From: Heterohyrax brucei
Taxonomy: Eukaryota; Chordata; Mammalia; Hyracoidea; Procaviidae
Assembly (NCBI GenBank): GCA_028571685.1
Contig: CM053141.1
Location: forward strand, 55,674,333-55,738,332
Length of the DNA stretch: 64,000 nucleotides
Reading direction: 5' to 3'
Shown here in pieces: positions 53,560-64,000 of the stretch. Position numbers and translations under genes: made by a program. The notes below the pieces were generated by a model. It did no database searches. It saw nothing but the letters and a program-made list of their open reading frames with translations, and was not told where the DNA came from. Each line of letters opens with the position of its first letter. The stretch's first letter is position 1.

Positions 53560-56500
53560 ACAACAATCTATAATTCAAGAATAAGACAATCTGATTTTTC
53601 AGTAACAGGGTTTGGCTTAATAATTTACCAACTTAATAAATTGTTAATGGTCCATTAAACTGAGAAATATGAAGACTAGATAACTAAATGAAAAGAGTTA
53701 GCAAAGTGATATTACTTGAAAAACAGTGCAACATAACTTTTTTATTGTTATTCCAACTATATAAAATAAATATGTATTCTTAGGTATTACATAAAAGAAA
53801 GCATTTGTTGGGGTCTTACGCACATAGATGTTTCTAAAATTTCCCTTTAATGTTGCAGTGTTTTAATAGTGTCTTTTTAAAATCGTTGGGTGCTACTGAG
53901 TCAATGGCATAACGATCCTAAAAGAATTATTTGCCTTTCTCCTTGGTCACTTAATTTCTGATACCTTTCCTGCCTCAAAACCTCTCTTGTATTTGATGCC
54001 TGTAACATGTAACACCTGTTAGGAACAAGTAGCATTCACTATGTACTGATTTGATCCATTTAAACAGTCTTAGGAGGTAGGTTTTGTTGTACATCTTTTG
54101 AAAAGGTGGAGACTGGCTTACAGAGTTAAAGCACCTTTAGTTGCATAGGTAGCACATCCTGGAGCTTGAGTTCCCCTAAATTTATGTGAACCAAAATGCT
54201 CTTAAACAGTATTGTGTATTTTATATTATGATTATTTTCCCATCTGTCCCCAACATCCCCCTTTTCAAATATGAGAATAATATCTTATCTCTGTATCACC
54301 TGCAACCCCTAGCATACTTGTGCAGTAGAATCCTTCACTTGGCATAAATAGGATCTTCTGATTGAAATCAGGCACTTACCCAAAGGTAAATTATACCTTA
54401 TTCCTTCACTTCCATGAATATAATTTGCTTTTTAGTATATATTTGCATATTTAATGAAACAAATTTACTCAACATATATTGTAGTGAGTGTTTTTGACAT
54501 ATATAGGTAGGCTAGGTTTTTCTCACTTATAGGTGTGAAGTGTTTTATTTATTCTAATTCCAAAACTTTTGTGTGTAAATATCTTAATTCGTAACTCATA
54601 TGTCTCAAAAAAGATGGGAGCTTTTTTCTGCATCTTAACACCAACTTCTCTTGCTCACTGTCTCTTCTTTTAAAAAAAAAAAGTATTTTCACGAGAACAG
54701 AGTTCATATCTGTATTATACCTTGTGTTTCATGTTTAATAAATGGTAAGTACAGAAAAACAAGTTCAGTAAATAATAAACATATATTTAGTTACCCAAGG
54801 TTAGTACTTTACATATATTATTATAGAAGTCTAGTAATTTGCTTCAAGTTGAGAATTGAAATTCTAAATGAGTTTTGATTTATTCCTTTGTTTTTAGCCA
54901 TTCTGTCGTATTCTACTCAGTAGGATTTAGGAGTAATAAAAATGGTTTGGTGTTGGAAAATAGGACTCCAATACTTAATTTTTATTCTTCTTTGATTGCA
55001 CCCTTATTTGTGTAGTCTGTGTCTGTCTTATCATTAACATTCACTTTAAAGCTTAGCTTTTAGTTCTAACTTAGCTTTACTTGGAGTGTTCTGCATTAGC
55101 CTTAATACATGTGACATTCTAACACTTTGTTTCACTACCTAGTTAGACTTTCACATCGGTTTGTTATATTAACAAAAAACAAACACTGGTATACCTGATT
55201 CATTTTAAAGTAGTTTTGATTATGTCTCATTTGGCCACAAACTGTTTGCAAGTGCTCAAAATTATTTTGTGGAAAATAAATAGATGGTGGTTAGGCTGTC
55301 ACGAGAAATCTATCGTTTTTAAACTGTACAATTTGTTTTGTAAAGTGTCCTAAAAAGTATATGAGCTCATTTAATAAGTTTCTCATTTTATGTATCTGTA
55401 GCATACTTGAAAGTAAGTCTTTATCACAGATACTGATAGTTTTTTCTTTTAACATCTTTCATGTTTGAAGTGGAATATAAATGCAGTCATCATGTTTTTT
55501 AGATCAGTGAGCTCTAAAATATGTTTGGATATACTCATATAATTGGTAACTAATAACTTGAAATAGAGTAAGCCTCTAGAGGCATATTTGTACGTAGCTC
55601 ATGTTCCAATAAGTGCTCTTTTTCAGCATTAATCCATAATACCAGTTTAAGGAGCTGATAACTAAGAAGCCTGGTTGAAATTGTGGCTTTTTTGGGTCCA
55701 GTGAGAGATTATGAAAAATTCATCCAAAGTGGCAAAAACCTTTCTTTCATTTATTTCTCTTTATGCAAGTGTAAACTGTTAAGGTTAAGTGGGTGGGGCA
55801 ACCGGAAGTAATTACTAAGGCCAGTGGCATTTTTGTGGTTTAATAAAGGCAGGAGCTAATTATTCAGTTTTTATTTAAGTGAAATGGTGCCAAAAAGGAG
55901 GTTCCTGCAGAGCAGCTGCACTCCTTCAGTGTTACCCTAATTTACCAAAGACACAACTGTCACAAACAAAACTTTTAAACTTGATATATAGCCACAAAAG
56001 TAAGGAGGCTTTTGTTTGGAGTGTATGCAGAAGAACTCCTTTATACAAATCAACCGGCAGATGACGGACAATGATGAAAATTTGATTCTTTGAAGTCATA
56101 ATAGTCATTGAAATGTGTGAAATTCTGGTATTGAAAAGAGAGCAGCCAGCAAGACTCTAAATCCTGGGTGGTTGCAAGAAGCTTGCTGGGAGGTTTTTCT
56201 ACATTTTGACACCAACTTCCCATTGCTTTTTCCCTGCTTCCTTTGTTTAAAAAAAAAGAAAAATTTGAATTCACACAAGATAAATAGGGACAGTTGATAA
56301 TCGAGTCATACAGTTTTTATATGGAAAACTAGTATTTCATAATAGAAAACAGTATTTGAAAAAATATAAAAGATTGCATATATTGGCATGTAAATTCTTA
56401 TAATTTCTTAAATTTCTATTAGAATTTTGAAGTGGCTCTTTGTTAGCTTTTCCAAATTAAAAATTAAGAAAAGGTGTTGCAAAAGGGAACGTTGGAAATA

Positions 56501-57735
56501 CCATACACAGCTCATCGATAGCAAATATTGATTTGGAGGCCCTTTAATCTGAATTATGATAGACTTCTTTTTCAGTTACCGTATCGTAAAATACCACATT
56601 GTATGTAAGATTGTGTTTCTGAACTTGAACCTGTAAACAGTACGTCTGTATATACTGGCTATAGGGTGACTTTATTAGAATTTACAGATGACTATTAACT
56701 ATGGAGTCTTAGGTGAAATGTTAATAGTGAGGTTCTTTGGGTGCCAACTTGAAGGCTTCTCGTACCTTATGTGATTTTACTTTTTTGTTGTGATAGAAAA
56801 TTTATTAATTATTTATAAATCATTTAACAGTACTCCACTACTGAAATAAGAAATCTATAAAAGCAATATTGAAACCTTCGAAACATTCAGTCTTCTTTTA
56901 ATATTACAGGTGTTGTGTCTTGCAGTAGAGAAATAGAAGTGTACCAATGGAGGATTCAGTATAGTTTAAAATACCTTGCAAATGTTTGAATTTTGCTATG
57001 TTTGTTGACAGGTAGCTCAGTGAGAACTTACAAGGGAAAGCAAAGCATTGAAGACACCAGTACAGAGTTCAACTCAGTGCTTCATAGTTCTTTTCAAGTA
57101 TTATATGGACTGTAATCTTGGAGCGGGAGCTTTAGCCTATTGAAATGTGGCTTAAAGGACAGGTTCTTCTGTCACTGGCTGAAGCTGTGTGGATGAAATG
57201 ATAACAATAGAGTGTTGTAATGCATTTTAAAAGTGTGAGAAATCAGTTTGTCTAGACTAAGAGGGTGTCTACAGGGACTAGGAATTTTAGAGCTTCTGTG
57301 CCCTTTAGGTGTCAAGTATGTGAGAGATGCCAAGCCTTCTTATTCTGTATCTTTGGCAGCAGCTCAAGAGAGCTGCACTACCTTACATGTCTACTGCTGG
57401 CAGAAACTGAGATTCTATGTCAGGACAACTTGGCTTTAAAAGTCACAAACATACTATCTTAGGAACTATTTGTTCTCATGCCAGCTTTCAGTTGGGGGAA
57501 GATATCTCAATAGATAGTTGCCATAATTCTAAAATAGGTGGCAACCATTGGTAGTTAATGAGTTCAGACTATAAAGAGCTGAGAAATATTCTATAGCCAC
57601 TGATTTTAAAGAGATTTTACATGCTAAAATCTTTCTCTTTTTAAATTTTATAGATAGGTGATACCAAGAAATACCAGCTTTCACATTTTTGAAAAACTGT
57701 TGGCTTTTAAACCACTACTCTGGCATCTGTGCATC
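53560..57735. other. Intron 2, 4.2 kb with few recognised insertions
   Basis: AT-rich ancestral-looking intron. It contains a short RTE/SINE tail trace (53883-53925, cgttgggtgctactgagtcaatgg) and a MIR (54030-54180). No NDUFS4 exon 3 (which should begin with the codons after Leu59) was found on reading through. The remainder shows nothing I can name. Confidence 0.5.
54030..54180 (+). mobile_element. MIR SINE fragment, sense
   Basis: ccatttaaacagtcttaggaggtaggttttg, then agactggcttacagagttaaagc and gcataggtagcacatcctggagc, follow the MIR 3' half (cctcacaacaaccctatgaggtagg...gctcagagaggttaag...agctagtaagtgg). Confidence 0.65.
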
Positions 57736-58496
57736 ACAGTGTGGTGTTGTTAGGTGCTGTCCAGTTGTTGCTGAATCATAGTGACCCTATATAAAATGGA
57801 ACAAAACATTGCCAGTCTGTATCATCCTCATAATCATTGCTATACGTAAGCCCAGTGTTGCAACTTCTGTGTCGGTCCATTTTGTTGAAAGTTTTCCTCT
57901 TTTTGACTGATCCTCTGCTTTTCCAAACATGATGTCTTTGTCCTGATAACACGTCCAGAGTATATGAGACAAAGTCTCACCATCCTTGCTTCTAAGAAAC
58001 ATTGTGGGTCTACTTCTTCAAAGACAGATTTATTCCTTCTTGTGACAACCTTTGATATATTCAGTGTTCTTTGTCAGCACTATAATACAGAGGCCTTGAT
58101 TTGTTTTTTGGTCTTATTCGTTGCCTAGCTTTCATATGCATATGAGGCAATTGAAAACACCATGGTGTGAGGTCAGGGGCACCTTAGTCCACAGAGTCGT
58201 ATCTTCCTCTTTTGACAGTTCAGAGAGATCTTTTGTGGCAGATTTACCCCAAAGAATAATGCATCCTTTGATTTTCGGACTGCTGCTTCCATGGGCGTTC
58301 GTTGTGGACCTGGGTCAAAGGAAATCTTGATAGTTTCATTCTTTACTCCATTTATCATAATGTTGCTTATTGGTACAGTTGTAAGGATTTTTGTTTTCTT
58401 TATGTTGATGGATAATCCGTGTTGAAAGCTGTGGTCTTTGATATTTATCAGTTGAATGTTTCAAGTCTTCTTCACTTTCAGCAAGCAAAGTTGTGT

Positions 58497-59150
58497 TACT
58501 AGACAGTACTCCGGGTTCATACTATTGCCAGAAAACCATTCCCTGCTAAGTCATCAAAGGTTTTTACTTCTGTGTGCCAGCAACACAGGGGACAGGAGAC
58601 ATCCTGGTCCTCGAAACTTGTCTGCAGTTGTCAGGCAAGGTCAGGGTTTTTAAATGGAGAAGCTACATATATGTGCAGGGGCAGGGGTAAGGGAGACACA
58701 GTTGGGCAACTTGGGGGGATCCATCCAGGTGCATGCTAGGTGAAATATGCATCAGCACCCGAGGTCTAGTAGGCTCTCAGTTGTCACCTGTGTGGGGATT
58801 GTTGGACTAGTGTCTCCACTTACTTGATGTTCTTAAGAAGAAGCTGCAAAGGCTATAAAGGTTTTTTTTATCAGTGGCTCCTGTAAATGAGCCGGGTAAT
58901 GTTAAGAAGGCAGGAATTCTTTTTTTTATTATTATTTTTTATTTTTTTATTTAACATGACTGAGTGAAAATGTACATTCATGTATAAATTTACATGCCCA
59001 CCTATATGCAGCTTCCACTGCTCTCCCTGTCCGGTGACAGCACACTATTGCTCTCTGAAGAAAGCAGGAATTCTAAGAAAAACATGTCAAGAATAAGTCC
59101 TGACTGCTTGCTTCAATCCCCTCTTTGAAAATGGGGGCTACCTCCACTTT
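58497..59150. mobile_element. Unassigned ~650-bp insertion in the RTE
   Basis: RTE text stops at agcaaagttgtgt and resumes at ctgtgtcatctgtg, so TGTGT may be the target duplication. The insert (tactagacagtactccggg ... gggggctacctccactttgagc) is GC-richer than the surroundings, has no ORF, and looks LTR-like in character, but I cannot name the family. It contains a later L1 tail at 58921-59057. Confidence 0.6.
58921..59057 (-). mobile_element. 137-bp L1 3' tail, antisense, with 17-bp target duplication
   Basis: A T-rich start (ttttttattattatttttt) followed by tgactgagtgaaaatgtacattcatg is the antisense L1 3' end. aagaaggcaggaattct (58904-58920) and aagaaagcaggaattct (59058-59074) flank it with one mismatch. 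Confidence 0.9.
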
Positions 59151-61027
59151 GAGCTGTGTCATCTGTGTATTGCAGGTTGTTGAACGAGTCTTCCTCCAAT
59201 CCAGTTGCCTCATTCTTCTTTATATAGTTCAGTTTTTTGAATTAGTTGCTCAGCATACAGATTGAATGAGTATGTTGAAAAGATTCAGCACTGATCTGCA
59301 CTTTAAGTCACAGTTGTTCTGCTCAAACTGCTAATCTATGTATACTTCCTCATGACCACAATTATTCTAAAACTCCCATTCTTTGCAGTGTTATCTATGA
59401 TTTGGTATGATCCACACAGTCAAGTGCCTTTGTATAGTTAATGAAGCACAGGTAAACATCTTTCTGGACTTCTCTGCTTTCATTGCAGAGCTGTTGGACA
59501 TCAGCAGTGTTTTCCCTGGTTCCACATACTAGTCTGAATCCAGCTTGAATTTTTGGCAGTTTCTGTCAAAGTACTACTGCAGCAACTTTTGAATGATCAT
59601 CAGCATAGTTTTATTGATGTGTGATACTAAATTGTGTTCAGTAATTTCTGCGTTTTGTTGGATCGGCTTTCTTTGGAATGAACACAAATATAGATCTCTT
59701 CCAGATAACTGTCTTTCAAATTTCTTAATAGACAAGAAGACCTCCAGTGCTGCGTCAATTTCTTGAAGCATCACACTTTGTATTCAGTGAGTTCTTGGGA
59801 TGCTACTTTTCACCAGTGCATTCAGTGCAACTTAGACTTCTTCAGTACCCTCAGCTCTTGATCATATGCCACCTTCTGAGGTAGTTGAACATCAACTCTT
59901 TCTTTTTGGTACAGTGACTCTGTGTATTCCCCTTCCATCTTCTTTTGATGCTTTCTGCAGCTTGAGGCTTGAATGTTTTTCTTTAGTTCTTTCAGTTTGG
60001 GAAATGCTGTGTGCTTCCATTGTGGTTTTCTAACTCTAGACCTTCACACCTTTCACTCTAATACTTTACTTTGTGTTCTCAAACTGATATCAGACTTCAC
60101 CTGTTTAGCTCTTGTACGCCTTCCTTTTTTCTATTCACTTCAGCTATGCTGTGTTTAACAAAAAGTTTCAGTCTTGTCTGACATCCATTATGGTCTTTTG
60201 TTTCCCACCTTTTTAATGACCTCTTGCTTTCTTCATGTGTGATGTCTTTTATGTCATTCCACAACTTGTTTGATCTTTGGTCAGTAGTGTTCAGTGTAAA
60301 ATTTATTTTTGAAATGATTTCTGAATTCTGGTATACTAGAGGTTATATGTTTGTACCCATTGGCTTACTCTAATTTTCTTTAGTTTCAACTTGAACTTAA
60401 CTATCTGAGCAGTTGATGGTCTCTTGCAATCAACCCCTGGCCTTGTTCTGACTGCCGGTACTGAATTTCTCTATCATGTCTTTCCACAGATGTATTTGGT
60501 TTGATTCTTGTGTATTCCATCTGGCAAGGTATACATAGGTGTTTGCTATTTATGTTGTTAATAAAAGGTGTTTACAGTGAAGAAGTTGCTTTTTCCTGCA
60601 AAATTCTTTGTTGCTGTCTCTGAAGTTGTTTCTATCACCAACGTCATATTTTCTAACCACTGGTCCTTCAGAACTTTTATATTCCAGTCACTGGTATTTA
60701 TCAATGCGTCTTGATTGAATGTTTGATCAGATTGTAGAAGTTGGTGAAAATTTTTGATTTCTTAATGCTTGGCCTTAGTGGTTGGTGTGTAAATTTGAAT
60801 AATAGTCATATTAACTGGTATTCTTTGAAGGCATGAGGATCCTATCAAGGACAGTGTGGTATTTCAAGATAGATTTTGAAGTGTTCTTTTTGAGAATGAA
60901 TGGAATGCCGTTCCTCTTCAGTGTATCATTCCTGACACAGTAGAACACGAGATTGTCTAATGAATTAGTCATTCAGAATGACTAATACCAATTGATTTCA
61001 GTTCACTAATACTTTGGATATTGATGC

Positions 61028-62945
61028 TAATTTATTTTTATTGTGTTTTAAGTGAAAGTTTATAATCCAAGTCATTTTCTCATACAGAGAAGTATACACC
61101 CATTGTTACATGACGCTAGTTGCTCTGCCTGCCTGGAATGTCACAGCACAGTTCTTTCACTCTGTATGTCCCATGTCAATTCAATCAGCCCCTGTTCCTG
61201 CCTACCCTCCTCTTGTCTCTGGAAAGGATCTGCTCATTTAGTCTCATGTATCTACTTTCAACCAGAAGCACACTCTTTAGCAGTGTCGTTTTGTGTCTTA
61301 CAGTCCATTCTAATCTTTGTCTAAAAAGTTGGCTTTGGGATTGGTTTTAGTTTCATGGCTAAGAGTCCTGTGTCTGTATCATCCAAGGTCCCTCCAGTCT
61401 CAATCCGACTATTAATTCTGGCCTTTTCACATGAATTTGAGTTCTGTACCTGACTTTTCTCCCACTCCATCAGGTACTCTCTTTTTGTGTTGCTTGTCAG
61501 GGTGATCATTGGTGGTAGCAGGGCACCATCCAGTTCTTGTGGTTTCAGACTGATAGAGTCTCTGGTTTATGTGGCCCTTTTTGTCTCTTGGGCTCGTGTT
61601 TTCTTTATGTCTTTTGTGTTCTACAGTCTCCTTTGTTCCAGGTAGGTTGAGTCTAGTCGATGCACCTTAGATAAATACTTGGTTGCTTTAAGACCCCAGA
61701 TGCCACTCACCACAGTGGGCAAGAGGACATCTTCTTAATAAATTTTCTTACGCAGTTGGGGTAGATGTCTTCTGTAATTATGGTCCCCAGACATCCACCC
61801 CTGCTACTCTGTTCCTCCAAGTGTCTGATTCTACTCAGGAAACTTTTTGATTTAATCTCCATTTGTGCTCACCCTCCCTGTATTGTGTGTTGTCCTTCCC
61901 TTTACCTGAAGTAATTTTTAGCTGTCTAGTTAGCAAATGCTCTTCTCCCTCCCTCCCCACTCTTATAACTGAAGGAATGTGGTTTTTTTTCTGTGTTTAA
62001 ACCTTTCCTTGAGTTCCTATAATAGTAGTCGTATAATATTTGTCCTTTGACAGATTGACTGGTTGCACACAGCATAATGATTTCCACCTTCTTGCATGAT
62101 GTTTTATGGAGTCATCATTCTTCATTGCATAGCATTCCATTTTATGAATATACCTTTGTTCATCTGTCGATAGGCAGCTAGGTTGTTTCTGCCTTCTGGC
62201 TATTGTGAGCATTGCTGTAATGAATGTGGGTGTGCATGTGTCTTGTGTGAGGGCTCTTGTTTCTTTAGGATATATTCTTAGGTGTGGGGTTGCTGTACAG
62301 TATGATACTTTTGTGTCTAGCTTTTTTAAAAAGTAAGCCCTAAATTATTTCCAAAGTGGTTGTACCATTTTACATTTCCACCAGGAATTTAGAAGAGCTC
62401 CAGTGTCTCTACAGCCTTTCCAACAATTATTATTTTGTGTTTTTTGGATTAATGCTAGCCTTGTTGGGGTGAGATGGTATCTCATTGTAGTTTTGATTTG
62501 CATTGCTCTAATGGTTAGTGACTGTGAGCGTTTCCTCATGTATCTGTTAGCAACATGGATGTCTTTGGTGCAGTACCTGTTCACATCCTTTGTCCAGTTT
62601 TAAATTGGGTGTTTGTCTTTTTATTGTTGAGGTTTTCCAGTATCTTGTAGATCTGAGAGATCAGATGCTGATAGAATTTGTCATAGCCAAAATTTTTTCC
62701 TGAAATCTGTTGGATGTCTTTTTACTCTTTTGGTGAAGTCTTTGGATGAGCATAAGTGTTTGATTTTTTTGGAGCTCTCAGTCAATCTAGTTTCTCTGCT
62801 GGTATTTGTATATTGTTAGTAATCTTTTGTATTCTGTTTCTACCATGTATTCTGGCTTCTAATATTTTCCTTATTGTTCCTTCTATGAACTTTATCATTT
62901 TATACTATATTTAAGTGTTAGATCCATTTTGAGTTACTTTTTATT
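61028..62945 (-). mobile_element. L1 3' 1.9 kb (3'UTR and ORF2 C-terminus), antisense, inside RTE
   Basis: tttatttttattgtgttttaagtgaaagtttataatcc starts the tail. The minus frame 62584-62345 has TTMRYHLTPTRLALIQKTQNNN and ends KMVQPLWK, the L1 ORF2 C-terminal Cys/Trp-rich end. RTE text resumes at attcatttttgacaattttc. It is 5'-truncated. Confidence 0.9.
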
Positions 62946-63409
62946 AGTGGTTGACATTCATTTTTGACAATTTTCAATTTTCCCAGATTCATTTCTTGTG
63001 TATTTTACATTCCAGTTGTGAATAGATGTTTGCAGCTCTTGCTTTTGACTCTGAGTTTTGCCATATCAACAGATGAATGTCTTAAAAGCTTGACTGCATC
63101 CACATTATTAGATGGACTCTACTTTTGAGGGGCTAACTCTTCCCTGGTTGTTTATTGAGTGCCTGCCAACCTAAAGGGCTCATCATCTTTCATTATATCA
63201 GATAGTATTCTGCTGCTATTTGTAAGGCTTTCTCTGAGTAATTTTTTTCCTGACAGGACCACCTGTTTCTTTTTCCTAGTCTGTCTTAGTCTGGAGGTTC
63301 AGCTGAAACCTGTCTGCCATGGGTAACCCTGTTAGGATTTGAAATATTGCTGACATAGCTTCCAGCCTGACAGCAACACATTAGCCACCACAGTACAACA
63401 AACTGACAG

Positions 63410-63620
63410 AAGAGTGGTGGAAGAACTATATGACTGATCATACTGATTTTACTCTGATAGAATAAAGTATTTTTCCATCATTAAAGACTTAAATTCAGAC
63501 TCTGAATTCATTATTTTATGTCTTAATTGCTACTCTAATTGATAAATGTAATATATCTTGGGATATAAAAAAGGTGTGCATTTGGTAGTTGAAAATTTAT
63601 TTCTGGATTAACAAACAAAC
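63410..63620. other. Intron 2 sequence without recognised elements
   Basis: Short AT-rich interval; nothing recognised. Confidence 0.4.
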
Positions 63621-63621
63621 A

Positions 63622-63828
63622 AAGATGGTGCCATCTAGTTTATTACAATTCATGGTGTCTCCATGTTTATCAGAGTAGAACTGTGTTCCATGAAGTTCTC
63701 AATGACTGGTTTGTATTTTCAAAAGTAGGTCACCAGATCTTTCTTCTGTAGCTCCTGTGGCTGGACTAGAACCTCCAACATTTTAGCCAGCTACCAAGTG
63801 TGTTAGCTGTTTACACTACCCAAAGCTA
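63622..63828 (-). mobile_element. AfroSINE second subfamily, antisense, highly diverged
   Basis: gatggtgccatctagtttattac, cagagtagaactgtgttccatg, tcaccagatctttcttctg and gctaccaagtgtgttagc keep the order of the 22815 and 47109 copies. Confidence 0.6.
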
Positions 63829-64000
63829 CTATTATTGAGCAGTAAATATATCACGTCTGGGACATGAAAATTCCATTGTTTCACCAGTTGAGTATTTGTT
63901 ACTGGATAAGAGTATAGAATAAGTCAAGAATGTTACAATTTCTTTCAGCTCACATTTCTGCAAAAAGTTTGTGACTGTTTTAGATTATCTTTGCAGTGTA

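Larger units (their letters stand above)
57738..63409 (-). mobile_element. Full-span RTE LINE (about 3.1 kb net), antisense, opened by two insertions
   Basis: Runs from the antisense 3' end (gttgttaggtgctgtcc) at 57738 to the 5' terminus (acagtacaacaaactgacag) at 63409, so both ends of the RTE are present. RTE segments are 57738-58496 (tail, C-terminus, post-RT), 59151-61027 (RT and endonuclease) and 62946-63409 (5' region). Endonuclease text includes cggtccctgg-like caacccctggccttgttctgac and ataatagtcatattaactgg. All frames are interrupted. It is the only copy spanning the complete element. Confidence 0.88.

Overview
This is a stretch of mammalian nuclear DNA, almost certainly from an afrotherian and most likely an elephant-lineage (proboscidean) genome. 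The pointers are about two dozen tRNA-headed AfroSINE copies and fragments, and a BovB-like RTE LINE that shares its 3' end with them. Mammal-wide MIR, L2, hAT and MaLR-type LTR relics lie beneath. The base composition is AT-rich, and there are no operons, CRISPR arrays, rRNA genes or bona fide tRNA genes. The species call is an inference from repeat families I recognise, not from a database match.

The only host coding sequence I can support is one 79-nt internal exon on the + strand at 18349-18427. It is exon 2 of NDUFS4, the 18-kDa 'AQDQ' accessory subunit of mitochondrial complex I. Its length, phase, splice sites and peptide all fit. So 1-18348 is the 3' part of intron 1 and 18428-64000 is the 5' part of intron 2. 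Exons 1 and 3 were not found.

Layout. 1-11100: an L1 5'UTR piece, a sense RTE, an antisense RTE 5' end, then a long antisense L1 (3112-10677) broken up by an RTE with a target-site duplication, an AfroSINE with a target-site duplication and an antisense RTE, followed by an LTR. 11101-18348: sparse intron plus an antisense RTE carrying a complete mariner, which itself carries a 27-bp SINE/RTE-tail insertion. 18428-30078: relatively clean intron with scattered SINEs, MIR, L2, an old sense L1 and a hAT relic. 30079-33930: an L1 5'UTR fragment with a tandem 246-bp unit, an L1 3' end, an LTR and a second complete mariner. 33930-46885: a 13-kb antisense L1 complex in which a near-full-length ~7.1-kb L1 (34779-42404, itself carrying a solo LTR) sits inside an older L1. 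46886-57735: intron with RTE, SINE, mariner and LTR insertions and a 4-kb cleaner block. 57736-63409: a full-span antisense RTE opened by an unassigned ~650-bp insert (itself hit by an L1 tail) and by a 1.9-kb L1.

The elements form a readable insertion order: RTE and older L1 first, then mariner, LTR, younger L1 and SINE pieces inside them. All recognisable element ORFs are broken. All L1s except one ancient copy are antisense to NDUFS4. I found no new gene system; the points most worth a second look are micro-events (a 27-bp SINE-tail insertion, a fold-back mariner, an internally deleted RTE, 5'UTR tandem arrays) and the NDUFS4 residue changes at the mature N-terminus.
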